NCBI GenBank assembly: GCA_018715025.1
Contig: DVMK01000218.1
Coordinates: 1-32,313 of the forward strand
Length of the DNA: 32,313 nucleotides
From: Candidatus Caccousia avistercoris
Lineage (GTDB): Bacteria > Bacillota > Clostridia > Oscillospirales > Acutalibacteraceae
Direction: 5' to 3'
The position numbers and the translations under genes are program-made. The notes beneath the pieces were generated by a model. It was not told where the DNA came from. It did not search any database and worked only from the letters and a program-made list of their open reading frames with translations. Below, piece by piece: positions 1 through 7,164 of the stretch (position 1 is its first letter; each line of letters begins with the position of its first letter).

Positions 1-34
1 CCACCGCTATCGCCGCTAACTCCCATATACTCAT
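1..34 (-). CDS. mntP: Probable manganese efflux pump MntP, N-terminal fragment
   Basis: Only the first 11 codons are inside the window (reads MSIWELAAIAV), starting at an ATG at 34 behind a strong AAAGGAGGAAACAG ribosome site. The gene continues past base 1. The start of MntP proteins in Firmicutes is typically a short M-S-x-x-E-L hydrophobic stretch, so the residues fit, but 11 residues prove nothing alone. The call rests mainly on the upstream manganese-type (yybP-ykoY) riboswitch, which commonly controls MntP exporters. Alternatives under the same riboswitch class are a TerC-family protein or a P-type cation ATPase. Confidence 0.55.
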   Translation of the reverse strand, partial: MSIWELAAIAV

Positions 35-65
35 TTCTGTTTCCTCCTTTGAAGGCCGGCAAGGG

Positions 66-186
66 CAAAAAAAAGAAAGACTCATCTGCTCCCCGTGCAG
101 ATAAGTCTCGTCATTTAAGAAGATGCCAGGAAAAATTCCAGTCTGTTGGCATTTTCACACCGTGTGCCGACTACTCCCTTATGTCC
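66..186 (-). promoter_or_regulatory. yybP-ykoY (Mn2+) riboswitch leader
   Basis: Reading the minus strand from about 184, the leader has ACATAAGGGAGTAGTCGG near the 5' end and AAATGACGAGACTTATC near the 3' end. These match the paired GGGGAGUAG and GCGAGACC halves typical of yybP-ykoY aptamers. ATAAG and CTTAT can close stem P1. Small internal hairpins (CACAC/GTGTG, GGAA/TTCC) lie between them. The 3' strand of P1 (CTTAT, 101-105) is also part of the 5' arm of the terminator at 78-108. Metal binding that stabilises P1 would therefore block termination, giving a transcriptional ON switch. The class is known to bind Mn2+. Assignment is by eye from conserved loops. Confidence 0.75.
67..108 (-). 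terminator. Riboswitch expression-platform terminator
   Basis: A 12-bp stem (78-89 with 97-108, one G-T wobble, 7-nt loop) is followed on the minus strand by a run of T residues broken by a single C near its start. It lies between the aptamer and the mntP ribosome site and shares its 5' arm with riboswitch stem P1. Confidence 0.8.
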
Positions 187-190
187 CCCT

Positions 191-219
191 ATTATACAGG
201 AAAACAGAAATTCTGACAA
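191..219 (-). promoter_or_regulatory. Promoter of the riboswitch/mntP transcript
   Basis: TTGTCA (214-219) and TATAAT (191-196) are separated by exactly 17 bp. The predicted start, about 184, places the riboswitch aptamer at the extreme 5' end of the transcript. Confidence 0.75.
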
Positions 220-242
220 GAGGAAACGGAGTATTTTTTGAC

Positions 243-312
243 AAAAGAGAGCATCTGGGGGCGGGGGAAGAACCCTCCCGGCCGGGATTCCCCCAGCCGG
301 GCAGGTATGCTC
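243..312 (-). terminator. Possible terminator after the first MATE gene
   Basis: Directly after the stop codon, GAGCAT (307-312) can pair with ATGCTC (249-254) around a GC-rich branched interior, followed by TCTTTTG. The loop is long and the T run short, so this is a weak call. Confidence 0.35.
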
Positions 313-1707
313 TTATGCTTCCGCCTGCTTTTTTTCCGGCGGCGTGTCCGCATTCTTCTGAAGCCGGCGGAAAAGACGGGCCAAAACCACCACAGCCGCA
401 ATGGAAAGGATAACCTCGGCAACCAGCTGGGCATACGCCAGCCCGTACAGGGGGAACAGGAAATTCAGCAGACAGAGGGCCGGAATTTCCAGCACAATTT
501 TTCTGAGTATGGCGAAGAGGAAGGATTCCCGGCCCATTCCGGTGGCCTGGAACACGCCCACGGCAAGAAAATCCACACACAGGAAGGGAAGCCCCAGGCA
601 GAAGCCCCGCAGAAAGCTGGCGCCGTAGGCCACAATACTCTCGCTCTCCATAAACATCCGCACAAGGAAATCAGCCCCCACAAAATACAGAGCCGATACC
701 AGCAGGACGAAGCCCAGCGCCAGCTTGACGGAAAAAGTGACGGTTTTCTTCATGCGCTTCACATTCCCGCTGGCGTAATTGTAGCTGATGAGCGGCATAA
801 TACCCTGAGAAAGCCCCATGGAAATATAGGTGGGAACCATATTGATCTTCTGCGTAATTCCCATGGCGGCCACCGCGTCGGCCCCAAAGGCGGCGGTGAA
901 ATTGTTCAGCACCGTCATGCCGGTAACGTTCAGCAGGTTCTGAATGGAGGCGGGAATGCCCACAGAGCAGACCCCCACCACGATGCTCCTGTTCAGGCGG
1001 AACATGCTGGGGCGGATGCACACGTAGGTTTTGCCCCGCTTTACAAACAGCAGCACAAAGAAGTACAGACAGGCCACACAGTTGGAAATGAAAGTGGCAA
1101 GCCCCGCGCCCTCGGCCCCCATGTGAAAGCCCCAGGGCAGGACGAAAACAGGGTCGAGCACAATGTTCAGCAGGCAGCCGCTCATGGTGCCCACGCTGGC
1201 GTGCAGGGCCGAGCCTTCCGCCCGCACCAGGTACGCCATGACCACGTTCAGAATGGCCGGGGCGGCCCCCCAGGACACCGTCCATTTCAAATAGGCGGCG
1301 GTGGCGCCCGCCGTTTCGGCGCTGGCCCCCAGCAGGGTGAGAAGAGGGCCGCTGAAGGCCGTGTAGAAAACGGAAAACAGCAGGCCGAAAAAGATGGAGC
1401 AGTAAAAGCCGAAGGCAGAACTGCGGTACACCGTGTCGTAATCCCTGCGCCCCAGGGCGCGGCTCATCATGCTGGAGCTTCCCACGCCGAACAGGTTGTT
1501 GATGGCGTTGAAGGCCAGCAGCATCGGGGCCGCCAGGGTGACGGCCGCGTTTTCAACGGGGTCGTTCAGCATGCCCACAAAATAAGTGTCTGCCAGGTTG
1601 TAAAGCACCGTTACCAGAGAACTGAGCACAGTGGGCACCGCCAGCTTCATAACGGCTTTGGGAATGGAGGTCTTTTCAAACAGAAGGACCTTGCTTGCGT
1701 CTTCCAT
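313..1707 (-). CDS. MATE family efflux transporter
   Basis: This 464-residue polytopic membrane protein belongs to the MATE (Na+- or H+-driven multidrug and toxin extrusion) superfamily. The N-terminus (EKTSIPKAVMKLAVPTVLSS) followed by YNLADTYFVGML is typical of the first membrane helix and loop, and GVGSSSMMSRALGRRD and a second-half repeat (GAEGAGLATFISN, GFHMGAEG) support it. About 12 membrane helices are expected. I chose the ATG at 1707 (MEDASKV) over an upstream in-frame start because it follows GGAAGGGGGG and because the extension (to 1908) is not MATE-like and overlaps the promoter. The substrate cannot be told from sequence. Neighbouring genes give no pathway link, and a second, divergent MATE lies at 3759. 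Confidence 0.93.
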   Translation of the reverse strand: MEDASKVLLFEKTSIPKAVMKLAVPTVLSSLVTVLYNLADTYFVGMLNDPVENAAVTLAAPMLLAFNAINNLFGVGSSSMMSRALGRRDYDTVYRSSAFGFYCSIFFGLLFSVFYTAFSGPLLTLLGASAETAGATAAYLKWTVSWGAAPAILNVVMAYLVRAEGSALHASVGTMSGCLLNIVLDPVFVLPWGFHMGAEGAGLATFISNCVACLYFFVLLFVKRGKTYVCIRPSMFRLNRSIVVGVCSVGIPASIQNLLNVTGMTVLNNFTAAFGADAVAAMGITQKINMVPTYISMGLSQGIMPLISYNYASGNVKRMKKTVTFSVKLALGFVLLVSALYFVGADFLVRMFMESESIVAYGASFLRGFCLGLPFLCVDFLAVGVFQATGMGRESFLFAILRKIVLEIPALCLLNFLFPLYGLAYAQLVAEVILSIAAVVVLARLFRRLQKNADTPPEKKQAEA

Positions 1708-1898
1708 TATCCGGCCCGCCCCCCTTCCCAGCGGAAAAATATTGCTATGGCACTGTTCAAAGCTGAGACCCTCCTTCTGCTTCTCTCCCGCCTGTACCCT
1801 CGCCGCCGGGAAAAAAGCGCCGCCCTGCCCGCCCGAAAACCGCCGGAACAGGACGGGCAGGGCAACGCGCGGCAAATTGTTGTTCTGGATTACTGATA

Positions 1899-1926
1899 AT
1901 AGTACCATATTTTAAGAAATTGTCAA
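1899..1926 (-). promoter_or_regulatory. Promoter upstream of the first MATE gene
   Basis: TTGACA (1921-1926) and TACTAT (1899-1904) are 16 bp apart. The predicted leader is about 185 nt and contains no obvious known riboswitch. Confidence 0.6.
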
Positions 1927-1938
1927 ATCCTGCACAGC

Positions 1939-1970
1939 AAAAACCGCCCGGCAGAAGCCAGGCGGTTTTT
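1939..1970. terminator. Intrinsic terminator, bidirectional in form
   Basis: AAAAACCGCC and GGCGGTTTTT arms close a short loop, giving A/T runs on both sides. It ends the zinc-ribbon gene on the minus strand just before the MATE promoter. Confidence 0.85.
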
Positions 1971-1982
1971 CGGTTTCATGGG

Positions 1983-2489
1983 TTACGGTTCATTTCCCTC
2001 AGAGGGATCCTTTTCCTCCGAAGGCGGCGTGCTTTTTGCTGTGCCGCAGAAGGGGCAGAACATTCCCTCCTTCGGGAGGACGGCCCCGCAGGAAACGCAT
2101 TTTTCTTCCGGCGTTTCCTCCTCCTCCACCTGAGGCGGATCGCTCTTTTCCCCGCAGAACATGCAGTACTGAGACTCAAAGGGAATCTCTTTCCCGCAGG
2201 CCGGGCAGCTGCGCAGGCTCTTCAGCCGCTGCATTCTGGCTTCCACCTTTTCTGCCCGCAGGCGGGAAGCTGTGGTCTTCCCGAACAGGAGCAGGTACTC
2301 CTCGCCGGGGCAGTCATGGTTCTGCTCGTAGTAAAGGCGGCCGATTTCGCCGTAGAGGCGCTCTGTTTCCGCCCTTTCGGCAGCCAGCACCGAGGCAAGG
2401 CGCGAAAGCTCTGCCAGGTCTTTGGTCCTTTGCACTACGTTTTTGCCGGTGGAGGTGATCACTTCGCCCAGATCATCAAAAAAGTTCAT
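1983..2489 (-). CDS. Double zinc-ribbon protein, function unknown
   Basis: 168 residues. The first ~90 form a charged, helical segment (FFDDLGEVITSTGKNVVQRT, then repeated A/E/R/L stretches suggesting a coiled coil). Two zinc ribbons follow: CPACGKEIPFESQYCMFCG at about 95-113 and CVSCGAVLPKEGMFCPFCG at about 131-149. An acidic, Pro-rich linker separates them and a similar tail ends the protein. This architecture (helical N-terminus plus C-terminal zinc ribbons) is common in small Clostridia proteins of unknown role. There is no signal peptide or membrane segment. The upstream gap carries its own candidate promoter and a strong terminator follows, so it is probably monocistronic. Confidence 0.85.
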   Translation of the reverse strand: MNFFDDLGEVITSTGKNVVQRTKDLAELSRLASVLAAERAETERLYGEIGRLYYEQNHDCPGEEYLLLFGKTTASRLRAEKVEARMQRLKSLRSCPACGKEIPFESQYCMFCGEKSDPPQVEEEETPEEKCVSCGAVLPKEGMFCPFCGTAKSTPPSEEKDPSEGNEP

Positions 2490-2567
2490 AGGTCTTCCTC
2501 CTTACTTTTTACAGAAACAGGTTTTTGTTTTTCCCATGCTCTCATTTTATGCGGCAAATATTGAAAA

Positions 2568-2597
2568 TATATGGGTTATTTGTAAAGTATTTGTCAA
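2568..2597 (-). promoter_or_regulatory. Candidate promoter of the zinc-ribbon gene
   Basis: A perfect TTGACA (2592-2597) sits immediately after the sdpI stop codon. The best -10 at 17-18 bp spacing is only CCATAT/CATATA in an AT-rich tract, so the -10 is uncertain. Confidence 0.4.
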
Positions 2598-3245
2598 TCA
2601 CACGCCGCGGCGGTAGAGAATATAAGAGTACGCCACCGGGGCAAGGGCAACTGCCGGAAGGACAACCGCCAGAAGCGGCCCCATCGCCCCGCCCCAAAAG
2701 CCTGCAAGCGCCACCAGAAGGCCGCCCGCCACCCACAGCCGCCCGGCCAGGCGGTGGGTACGGTTCCAGTTTTCCGGGCTGTGCAGCGTCCAGGGGGTGC
2801 GCACCCCCATGGTGTAGTTCTGCCTGCACTTCGGCATATAGTTCCCCACCAGCACAAAGGCCGCCCCCAGCAAAGCCGTGCAAAGCATGGGGAAGGGCAC
2901 CGGCACGCCCAGCGACGCGAGGAGCGTGGCCGGGTGAAGCACCAGGCACAGGGCGGGGCACAGCCATTTGGCCGCCGCCCGCAGCTTCTTTGACTGCCCG
3001 GCCTGCTTTGGGTCGTGGTCAAGGGCGGCGTGGCACACCAGATTGCAGAGGGTCATGAGTACGGGAAGAAAGAAAGCGGCCTGCGCCTTTGGCATGTACC
3101 CGTTCGCTTCGCCGGAAAAATCAAAGTGGACGGGCACCTGCTCCGGCAGGGCGGGGTACAAGGCCAGCGAAAGGGCAAGGGGAAGCAGGCACAGCCCTGT
3201 GGTGAGCGGCAGAAGGCTACGATTCTTTTTCCGGCGGTTCTTCAT
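2598..3245 (-). CDS. sdpI: SdpI-like (DUF1648) membrane protein
   Basis: 215 residues with an N-terminal hydrophobic helix, then the DUF1648 signature (LPEQVPVHFDFSGEANGYMPK) and a C-terminal SdpI domain with NYMPKCRQNYTMGVRTPWTL and SPENWNRTHRLAGRLWV. Several membrane helices are evident. In Bacillus subtilis SdpI gives immunity to the SdpC killing peptide and sequesters SdpR at the membrane. Many homologues occur without any toxin, and none is visible here. The ATG at 3245 follows GGGAGG by 7 nt, better than upstream starts. The start overlaps the 3' end of the regulator gene by 29 nt, implying co-translation. Confidence 0.85.
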   Translation of the reverse strand: MKNRRKKNRSLLPLTTGLCLLPLALSLALYPALPEQVPVHFDFSGEANGYMPKAQAAFFLPVLMTLCNLVCHAALDHDPKQAGQSKKLRAAAKWLCPALCLVLHPATLLASLGVPVPFPMLCTALLGAAFVLVGNYMPKCRQNYTMGVRTPWTLHSPENWNRTHRLAGRLWVAGGLLVALAGFWGGAMGPLLAVVLPAVALAPVAYSYILYRRGV

Positions 3246-3513
3246 GTTCATCCCTCCCTGTGAACTGTGAAAGCCACATGACAATCTCCTCAAATACCGA
3301 CATGTTCAGCTCGTAGTAAATGAAATTTTTCACCCTGGTTTCCGTCACCAGCCCGGCCTTCTTCAGCTGGGACAAATGGTAGGAGATGGTCGCCCCCGTC
3401 ATGGAAAAACGGCTGCCGATCTCCCCTGCGGACATTCGGCCGCCCCGCAGCATGAGCAAAATTTCCCGCCGGACCGGATCGGCCAGGGCCTTGAAGGTTT
3501 CCGGAAACCCCAC
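3217..3513 (-). CDS. sdpR: ArsR/SdpR-family transcriptional regulator
   Basis: A 98-residue winged-helix repressor. FKALADPVRREILLMLRGGRMSAGEI is the classic ArsR N-terminus, and ATISYHLSQLKKAGLVTET is the recognition helix and wing. No ArsR metal motif (ELCVCDL) is present, which fits the autorepressor SdpR branch rather than a metal sensor. Translation starts at a GTG behind AAAGGGGGAG. It is the first gene of a two-gene operon with the SdpI-like protein, in the known sdpRI arrangement. SdpR normally represses its own operon. Confidence 0.88.
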   Translation of the reverse strand: MGFPETFKALADPVRREILLMLRGGRMSAGEIGSRFSMTGATISYHLSQLKKAGLVTETRVKNFIYYELNMSVFEEIVMWLSQFTGRDEHEEPPEKES

Positions 3514-3552
3514 GTCGTCTCCCCCTTTCCCGCCGTCTTTTGCTTTAATATC

Positions 3553-3596
3553 ATTATACCGCGTCCAAAGGCGGGGATCAATAATATTTTGATATT
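3553..3596 (-). promoter_or_regulatory. sdpRI promoter with adjacent inverted repeat
   Basis: TTGATC (3576-3581) and TATAAT (3553-3558) are 17 bp apart. Just upstream, AATAT-TTTG-ATATT (3583-3596) is an inverted repeat that could be an operator for the regulator; that role is only inferred. Confidence 0.6.
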
Positions 3597-3695
3597 TTTC
3601 TAAATACCATTCATCCCCCGCAAGGCAGGAAAAAGGCCGGTTTTAAGAACCGGAAAAGGCATGGCGGAAACAGGGAAAAATTTGTCTGGACTCTC

Positions 3696-3723
3696 TTGAC
3701 GGATGAAAAAAAAAGTGTATGAT
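3696..3723 (+). promoter_or_regulatory. Promoter of the second MATE gene
   Basis: TTGACG (3696-3701) and TATGAT (3718-3723) with a 16-bp spacer containing an A-tract. The start codon lies 35 nt downstream of the -10. Confidence 0.65.
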
Positions 3724-3758
3724 AGAGGACGTATCTTACTTGGAAAGAGGGTCAGCCC

Positions 3759-5147
3759 ATGACCAAAAATATGACGGTCGGAAACCCGGCCAAGCTTATT
3801 TTCTTCTTTACCATTCCTCTGCTGATTGGAAACCTGTTTCAGCAATTTTACAGTATGGCCGACACTCTCATTGTGGGGCGCACCATCGGCGTAGACGCCC
3901 TGGCGGCCGTAGGCTGCACCGGCAGCATTTCCTTCCTGATCCTTGGCTTCGCCCAGGGCCTGACCTCGGGCCTTTCCATCATCACCGCCCAGCGGTTCGG
4001 CGCGCAGGATATGGACGGTATCCGCAAAAGCTTTGCGCACAGCGCCGTCATTTCTCTTGCGGTAACGGTGGTGCTCACCGCCATTGCCCTGCCTGCCGCC
4101 ATGCCCTTTCTGCGGCTGCTGCAGACCCCGGAGGAAATCATTCAGGATTCTTACTCATATCTTTCCGTCATCTACGGCGGCATCATCGCCTCGGTGCTGT
4201 TCAACCTGTTCTCCAACATTCTTCGCGCTTTAGGCGACAGCCGCACCCCGCTCATTTTCCTGGTAATCGCCTGCATTTTAAACATTGTGCTGGACTTCGG
4301 ATTCATTTTGATTTTTCAAAGCGGAGTGGCCGGGGCCGCCTGGGCCACCGTGATTTCTCAGCTTTTTTCCGCACTTCTCTGCTTTGTGTACATGATGAAG
4401 CGATTCCCGGTGCTTCACCTCCGGCGGGAGGACTGGCGCTTTTCCTGGGAAGAAGCCTCTCGCCACCTGCGGTTGGCTCTGCCCATGGCCTTTCAAAGCT
4501 CCATCATCTCCATCGGCGCTATTGTGCTGCAATTCACCCTCAACGGGTTGGGGGCCAACGCGGTGGCGGCTTACTCCGCTTCTCAGAAAATCGATCAGCT
4601 GGCCAGCCAGCCGGTGAATTCCTTCGGCGTGACCATGGCCACCTTCGCGGCGCAGAACTACGGGGCCGGAAAATTTGACCGGATCCGCAAGGGGGTGCGC
4701 CAGTGCTGCGCCATGTCCCTCTCGTTCGCGGTGGTAATCGGGCTGGTGAACATTCTGTTCGGCTACCAGCTTTCCACCCTGTTCGTAGGCCCGGAGGAGG
4801 TGGAGGTTCTGAACCTTTCCCACACCTACCTGAGCATTACCGGCTGCGCCTACTGGGTGCTTGCCCTTCTCTTCATCCTCCGCTTCACCCTGCAGGGGCT
4901 GGGGCAGTCCTTCGCCCCCACCATTGCGGGGATTATGGAGCTGATCATGCGCTCTTTCGCTGCCATTGTGCTCTCCATCTTCTTCGGCTTCGCCGGGGTA
5001 TGTACCGCCAGCCCTCTGGCCTGGGTAGGTTCCTGCATTCCCCTTTCCATCGCTTACCTGCTCACCATGCGGCGTGTGTTCGCCCAGCAGAAAAATTCCC
5101 CCCAGTTCCTCCCCGGGGGAATTGAGAAGGCAGAGGAAAATGCTTAG
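3759..5147 (+). CDS. MATE family efflux transporter
   Basis: 462 residues, polytopic. MTVGNPAKLIFFFTIPLLIG, then QQFYSMADTLIVGRTIGVDALAAVG, is a textbook MATE first helix and loop. LRALGDSRTPLIFLVIACI is the usual mid-protein motif, and the C-half repeats it with QGLGQSFAPTIAGIMEL. The ATG at 3759 follows AAAGAGGG. This is a different MATE subgroup from the gene at 313-1707 (they share fold motifs only) and is divergent from sdpR. No substrate can be inferred. The uracil-DNA glycosylase gene follows after ~100 nt without a clear terminator, so read-through is possible. Confidence 0.95.
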   Translation: MTKNMTVGNPAKLIFFFTIPLLIGNLFQQFYSMADTLIVGRTIGVDALAAVGCTGSISFLILGFAQGLTSGLSIITAQRFGAQDMDGIRKSFAHSAVISLAVTVVLTAIALPAAMPFLRLLQTPEEIIQDSYSYLSVIYGGIIASVLFNLFSNILRALGDSRTPLIFLVIACILNIVLDFGFILIFQSGVAGAAWATVISQLFSALLCFVYMMKRFPVLHLRREDWRFSWEEASRHLRLALPMAFQSSIISIGAIVLQFTLNGLGANAVAAYSASQKIDQLASQPVNSFGVTMATFAAQNYGAGKFDRIRKGVRQCCAMSLSFAVVIGLVNILFGYQLSTLFVGPEEVEVLNLSHTYLSITGCAYWVLALLFILRFTLQGLGQSFAPTIAGIMELIMRSFAAIVLSIFFGFAGVCTASPLAWVGSCIPLSIAYLLTMRRVFAQQKNSPQFLPGGIEKAEENA

Positions 5148-5245
5148 ATTTCAAGATAAATATAACCATTCCAAAAGCCCGCTGACTGCACGGGGCGAAC
5201 TAAAAAATCCATCTGCAAATCTTTTTATGCAAGGAGGCTGACGGC

Positions 5246-5848
5246 ATGACGTATTCATCTTGGGAAACGCTGAAAAAGGACTGCCTTTCCTGCGAAAAAT
5301 GCCAGCTGAAAAACGGGCGCACCCAGGTGGTGTTCGGCACAGGGAACCGGCAGGCCAAGGTGCTGTTCATTGGGGAAGGCCCCGGCGAACAGGAGGACAA
5401 GCAGGGCAAGCCGTTTGTAGGGCGCAGCGGCCAATATCTGGATAAAATGCTGGCCGCGGTGGGCCTTGATCGGAACAAAGACCTGTACATTGCCAACATT
5501 GTAAAATGCCGCCCGCCGCAGAACCGGGATCCCCAGCCGGAGGAGCAGGAGGCCTGCCTGCCCTGGCTGCGGGCGCAGACGGCTCTGATCCGGCCGAAAA
5601 TCATCGTCTGCCTGGGCCGGATCGCGGCGATGAAGCTGATCCGGCCGGATTTTAAGATCACCAGGGAGCACGGCATCTTTTTTGAGAAGGCAGGCGTGGC
5701 CATGATGGCCACCCTTCACCCCGCCGCCCTGCTGCGGAACCCGGCTGCCAAGCCCGGCGCCCTGCAGGACATGCTGGCTTTGAGGACCAAAATGGAAGAG
5801 CTGGGGCTGGCGGAGCCGGAAACCTTTCCCGACGAGCCCTGCCCGTAA
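5246..5848 (+). CDS. Uracil-DNA glycosylase, family 4 (4Fe-4S)
   Basis: 200 residues. Family-4 UDGs remove uracil from DNA and carry a [4Fe-4S] cluster. The GEGPGEQEDKQGKPFVGRSG motif (about residues 43-62) is the active-site A region, and HPAALLR (from about 158) holds the family histidine. Cys13/Cys16 near the N-terminus and Cys88/Cys104 (KCRPP and EACLPW) fit the four cluster ligands. The ATG at 5246 follows AAGGAGG. The C-terminal ~30 residues are charged and less conserved. A strong terminator follows, so the unit ends here. Confidence 0.93.
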   Translation: MTYSSWETLKKDCLSCEKCQLKNGRTQVVFGTGNRQAKVLFIGEGPGEQEDKQGKPFVGRSGQYLDKMLAAVGLDRNKDLYIANIVKCRPPQNRDPQPEEQEACLPWLRAQTALIRPKIIVCLGRIAAMKLIRPDFKITREHGIFFEKAGVAMMATLHPAALLRNPAAKPGALQDMLALRTKMEELGLAEPETFPDEPCP

Positions 5849-5860
5849 CAAGAGAACGAA

Positions 5861-5909
5861 AAAGCCTGGAAAGCGGAGGGATCTCCGTTTCCAGGCTTCT
5901 TTTATTTTT
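5861..5909. terminator. Bidirectional intrinsic terminator
   Basis: AAGCCTGGAAA...CGGAG pairs with CTCCG..TTCCAGGCTT and is followed by CTTTTATTTTT on the plus strand. Read from the minus strand, A-rich sequence on the other side supplies a T run. It separates the convergent glycosylase and glycosyltransferase genes and overlaps the last codons of the latter. Confidence 0.85.
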
Positions 5910-7146
5910 GCCGCGGCATTTGGAACACGTCCAAAAAGCGCTTGGCCAGCACATCGTATTCGTAATTTTCCAGAATGAACCGGTGGCCTCTCTCTCCCAT
6001 GGCCTGCAGCTCCTGAGCCGGCGCGGCCGCCAGCTGTTCCGCCGCCCTGGCAATGGCGCCGCTGTCCTCCGGCGGGATGGAAACGCCGCACCCGGCCTCC
6101 GCCACCATGTCGTTCCCCGCCTCAATGGCGAAAATGACAGGCTTTCCGGCCATCATGTAGTCCATCAGCTTATTGGGGCTCACGCCGAACCGGAACAGGG
6201 GCTGGCGCTGAAGGCCCACGTACAGGGCGTCGAACTGGGAAAGAAGCTCCGGCACCTGATCCCGCTTGACGGCGGGGAGAAACTCCACGTTTTCTTCCAC
6301 ATGGAGCTGCCGCACCTTTTCCATGAGCCTTTCCCGCTCGGGGCCCTGCCCCACCGCGATAAGCTTTATTTTCTTCCCTTTCAGCTGCCGGCCGGCCTCC
6401 ACATAGCTGTCCAGCGCGTTGGCGATGCCATGGGCCCCAGTGTAGCCGATGAGAAACCAGCCGTCCCTTTTGTAGGCCCCCAGCTTGTCGCTGTACACCG
6501 CCGGGTCGTGGAAGGGGATCTCCCAGTCTGCTTTTACAATGCCGTTGGGGATGCAGACGAATTTTTCCGGCTTCATGCCGTGCTCAACGAAATGCTCCTT
6601 CGAGCAGGGCAGCAGGGACACAATGTAGTCACTGTACCGGCAGCAGTCGTTTTCCGCCCGCTGCATCACCATAATATAGGGGTGCTTGGGGCTCATGCCT
6701 CCCAATTCAATGGGGCTCAGGGGCCAAAGGTCGTGCACCTCATAAATCAGCATGGCGTTGTGCTTTTTGGCCAGCCGCCGGGCAGGGTAAATGTCCAGCG
6801 GATAGGTGGAGGAAGCGATGACCACGTCGGGCTTGCCGCAGGCCGCCAGCTCTTCCCCGTGGGTGTATAAGCCGTGAAGGAAGCCCAGCATATTGCGGAT
6901 GCGCCCTACCCCGTTCCCCTCATAGGGATTCCCGTAAATCCAAAAATAGCGGATTCCGTCAATCTCCTCTTCCTGGTATTTTTTTCCGTGAAGATCGGGA
7001 TTTTTAGTGCGCAGGTGGGAGAAAGAGCTGGCGGCGACAGTAACCTGGTGGCCCATCTCCACCCAGCGCTTGGCCATGAAATAAGGCCGGTATTCCATGC
7101 CGTGGGCGGCGCCGCCCGCGTAATGGTTAATCAGCAGGATGTTCAA
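5902..7146 (-). CDS. Glycosyltransferase family 4 (WbuB-like)
   Basis: 414 residues, GT-B fold. The N-terminus (MNILLINHYAGGAAHGMEYR, then GHQVTVAASSFSHLR) is the hallmark of WbuB-like GT4 enzymes, which transfer N-acetylated amino sugars in O-antigen and capsule synthesis. The C-domain has GYTGAHGIANALDSY (donor loop) and GVSPNKLMDYMMAGKPVIFA (the E/D-rich nucleotide-sugar site). Translation appears to start at a TTG behind AGGGGGTGGGCAA. As the last gene of the UDP-ManNAc3NAcA operon, 18 nt after the epimerase gene, it is the natural candidate to transfer that sugar. Acceptor and linkage are unknown, and no polymerase, flippase or initiating transferase is in the window. Confidence 0.88.
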   Translation of the reverse strand: MNILLINHYAGGAAHGMEYRPYFMAKRWVEMGHQVTVAASSFSHLRTKNPDLHGKKYQEEEIDGIRYFWIYGNPYEGNGVGRIRNMLGFLHGLYTHGEELAACGKPDVVIASSTYPLDIYPARRLAKKHNAMLIYEVHDLWPLSPIELGGMSPKHPYIMVMQRAENDCCRYSDYIVSLLPCSKEHFVEHGMKPEKFVCIPNGIVKADWEIPFHDPAVYSDKLGAYKRDGWFLIGYTGAHGIANALDSYVEAGRQLKGKKIKLIAVGQGPERERLMEKVRQLHVEENVEFLPAVKRDQVPELLSQFDALYVGLQRQPLFRFGVSPNKLMDYMMAGKPVIFAIEAGNDMVAEAGCGVSIPPEDSGAIARAAEQLAAAPAQELQAMGERGHRFILENYEYDVLAKRFLDVFQMPRQK

Positions 7147-7164
7147 TTGCCCACCCCCTGCCTG

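Noticed and set aside
3637..3653. CCGGTT-AACCGG hairpin upstream of sdpR read as a terminator
   Set aside because: It has a T run on the minus strand, but no minus-strand gene lies upstream, so there is nothing obvious to terminate.
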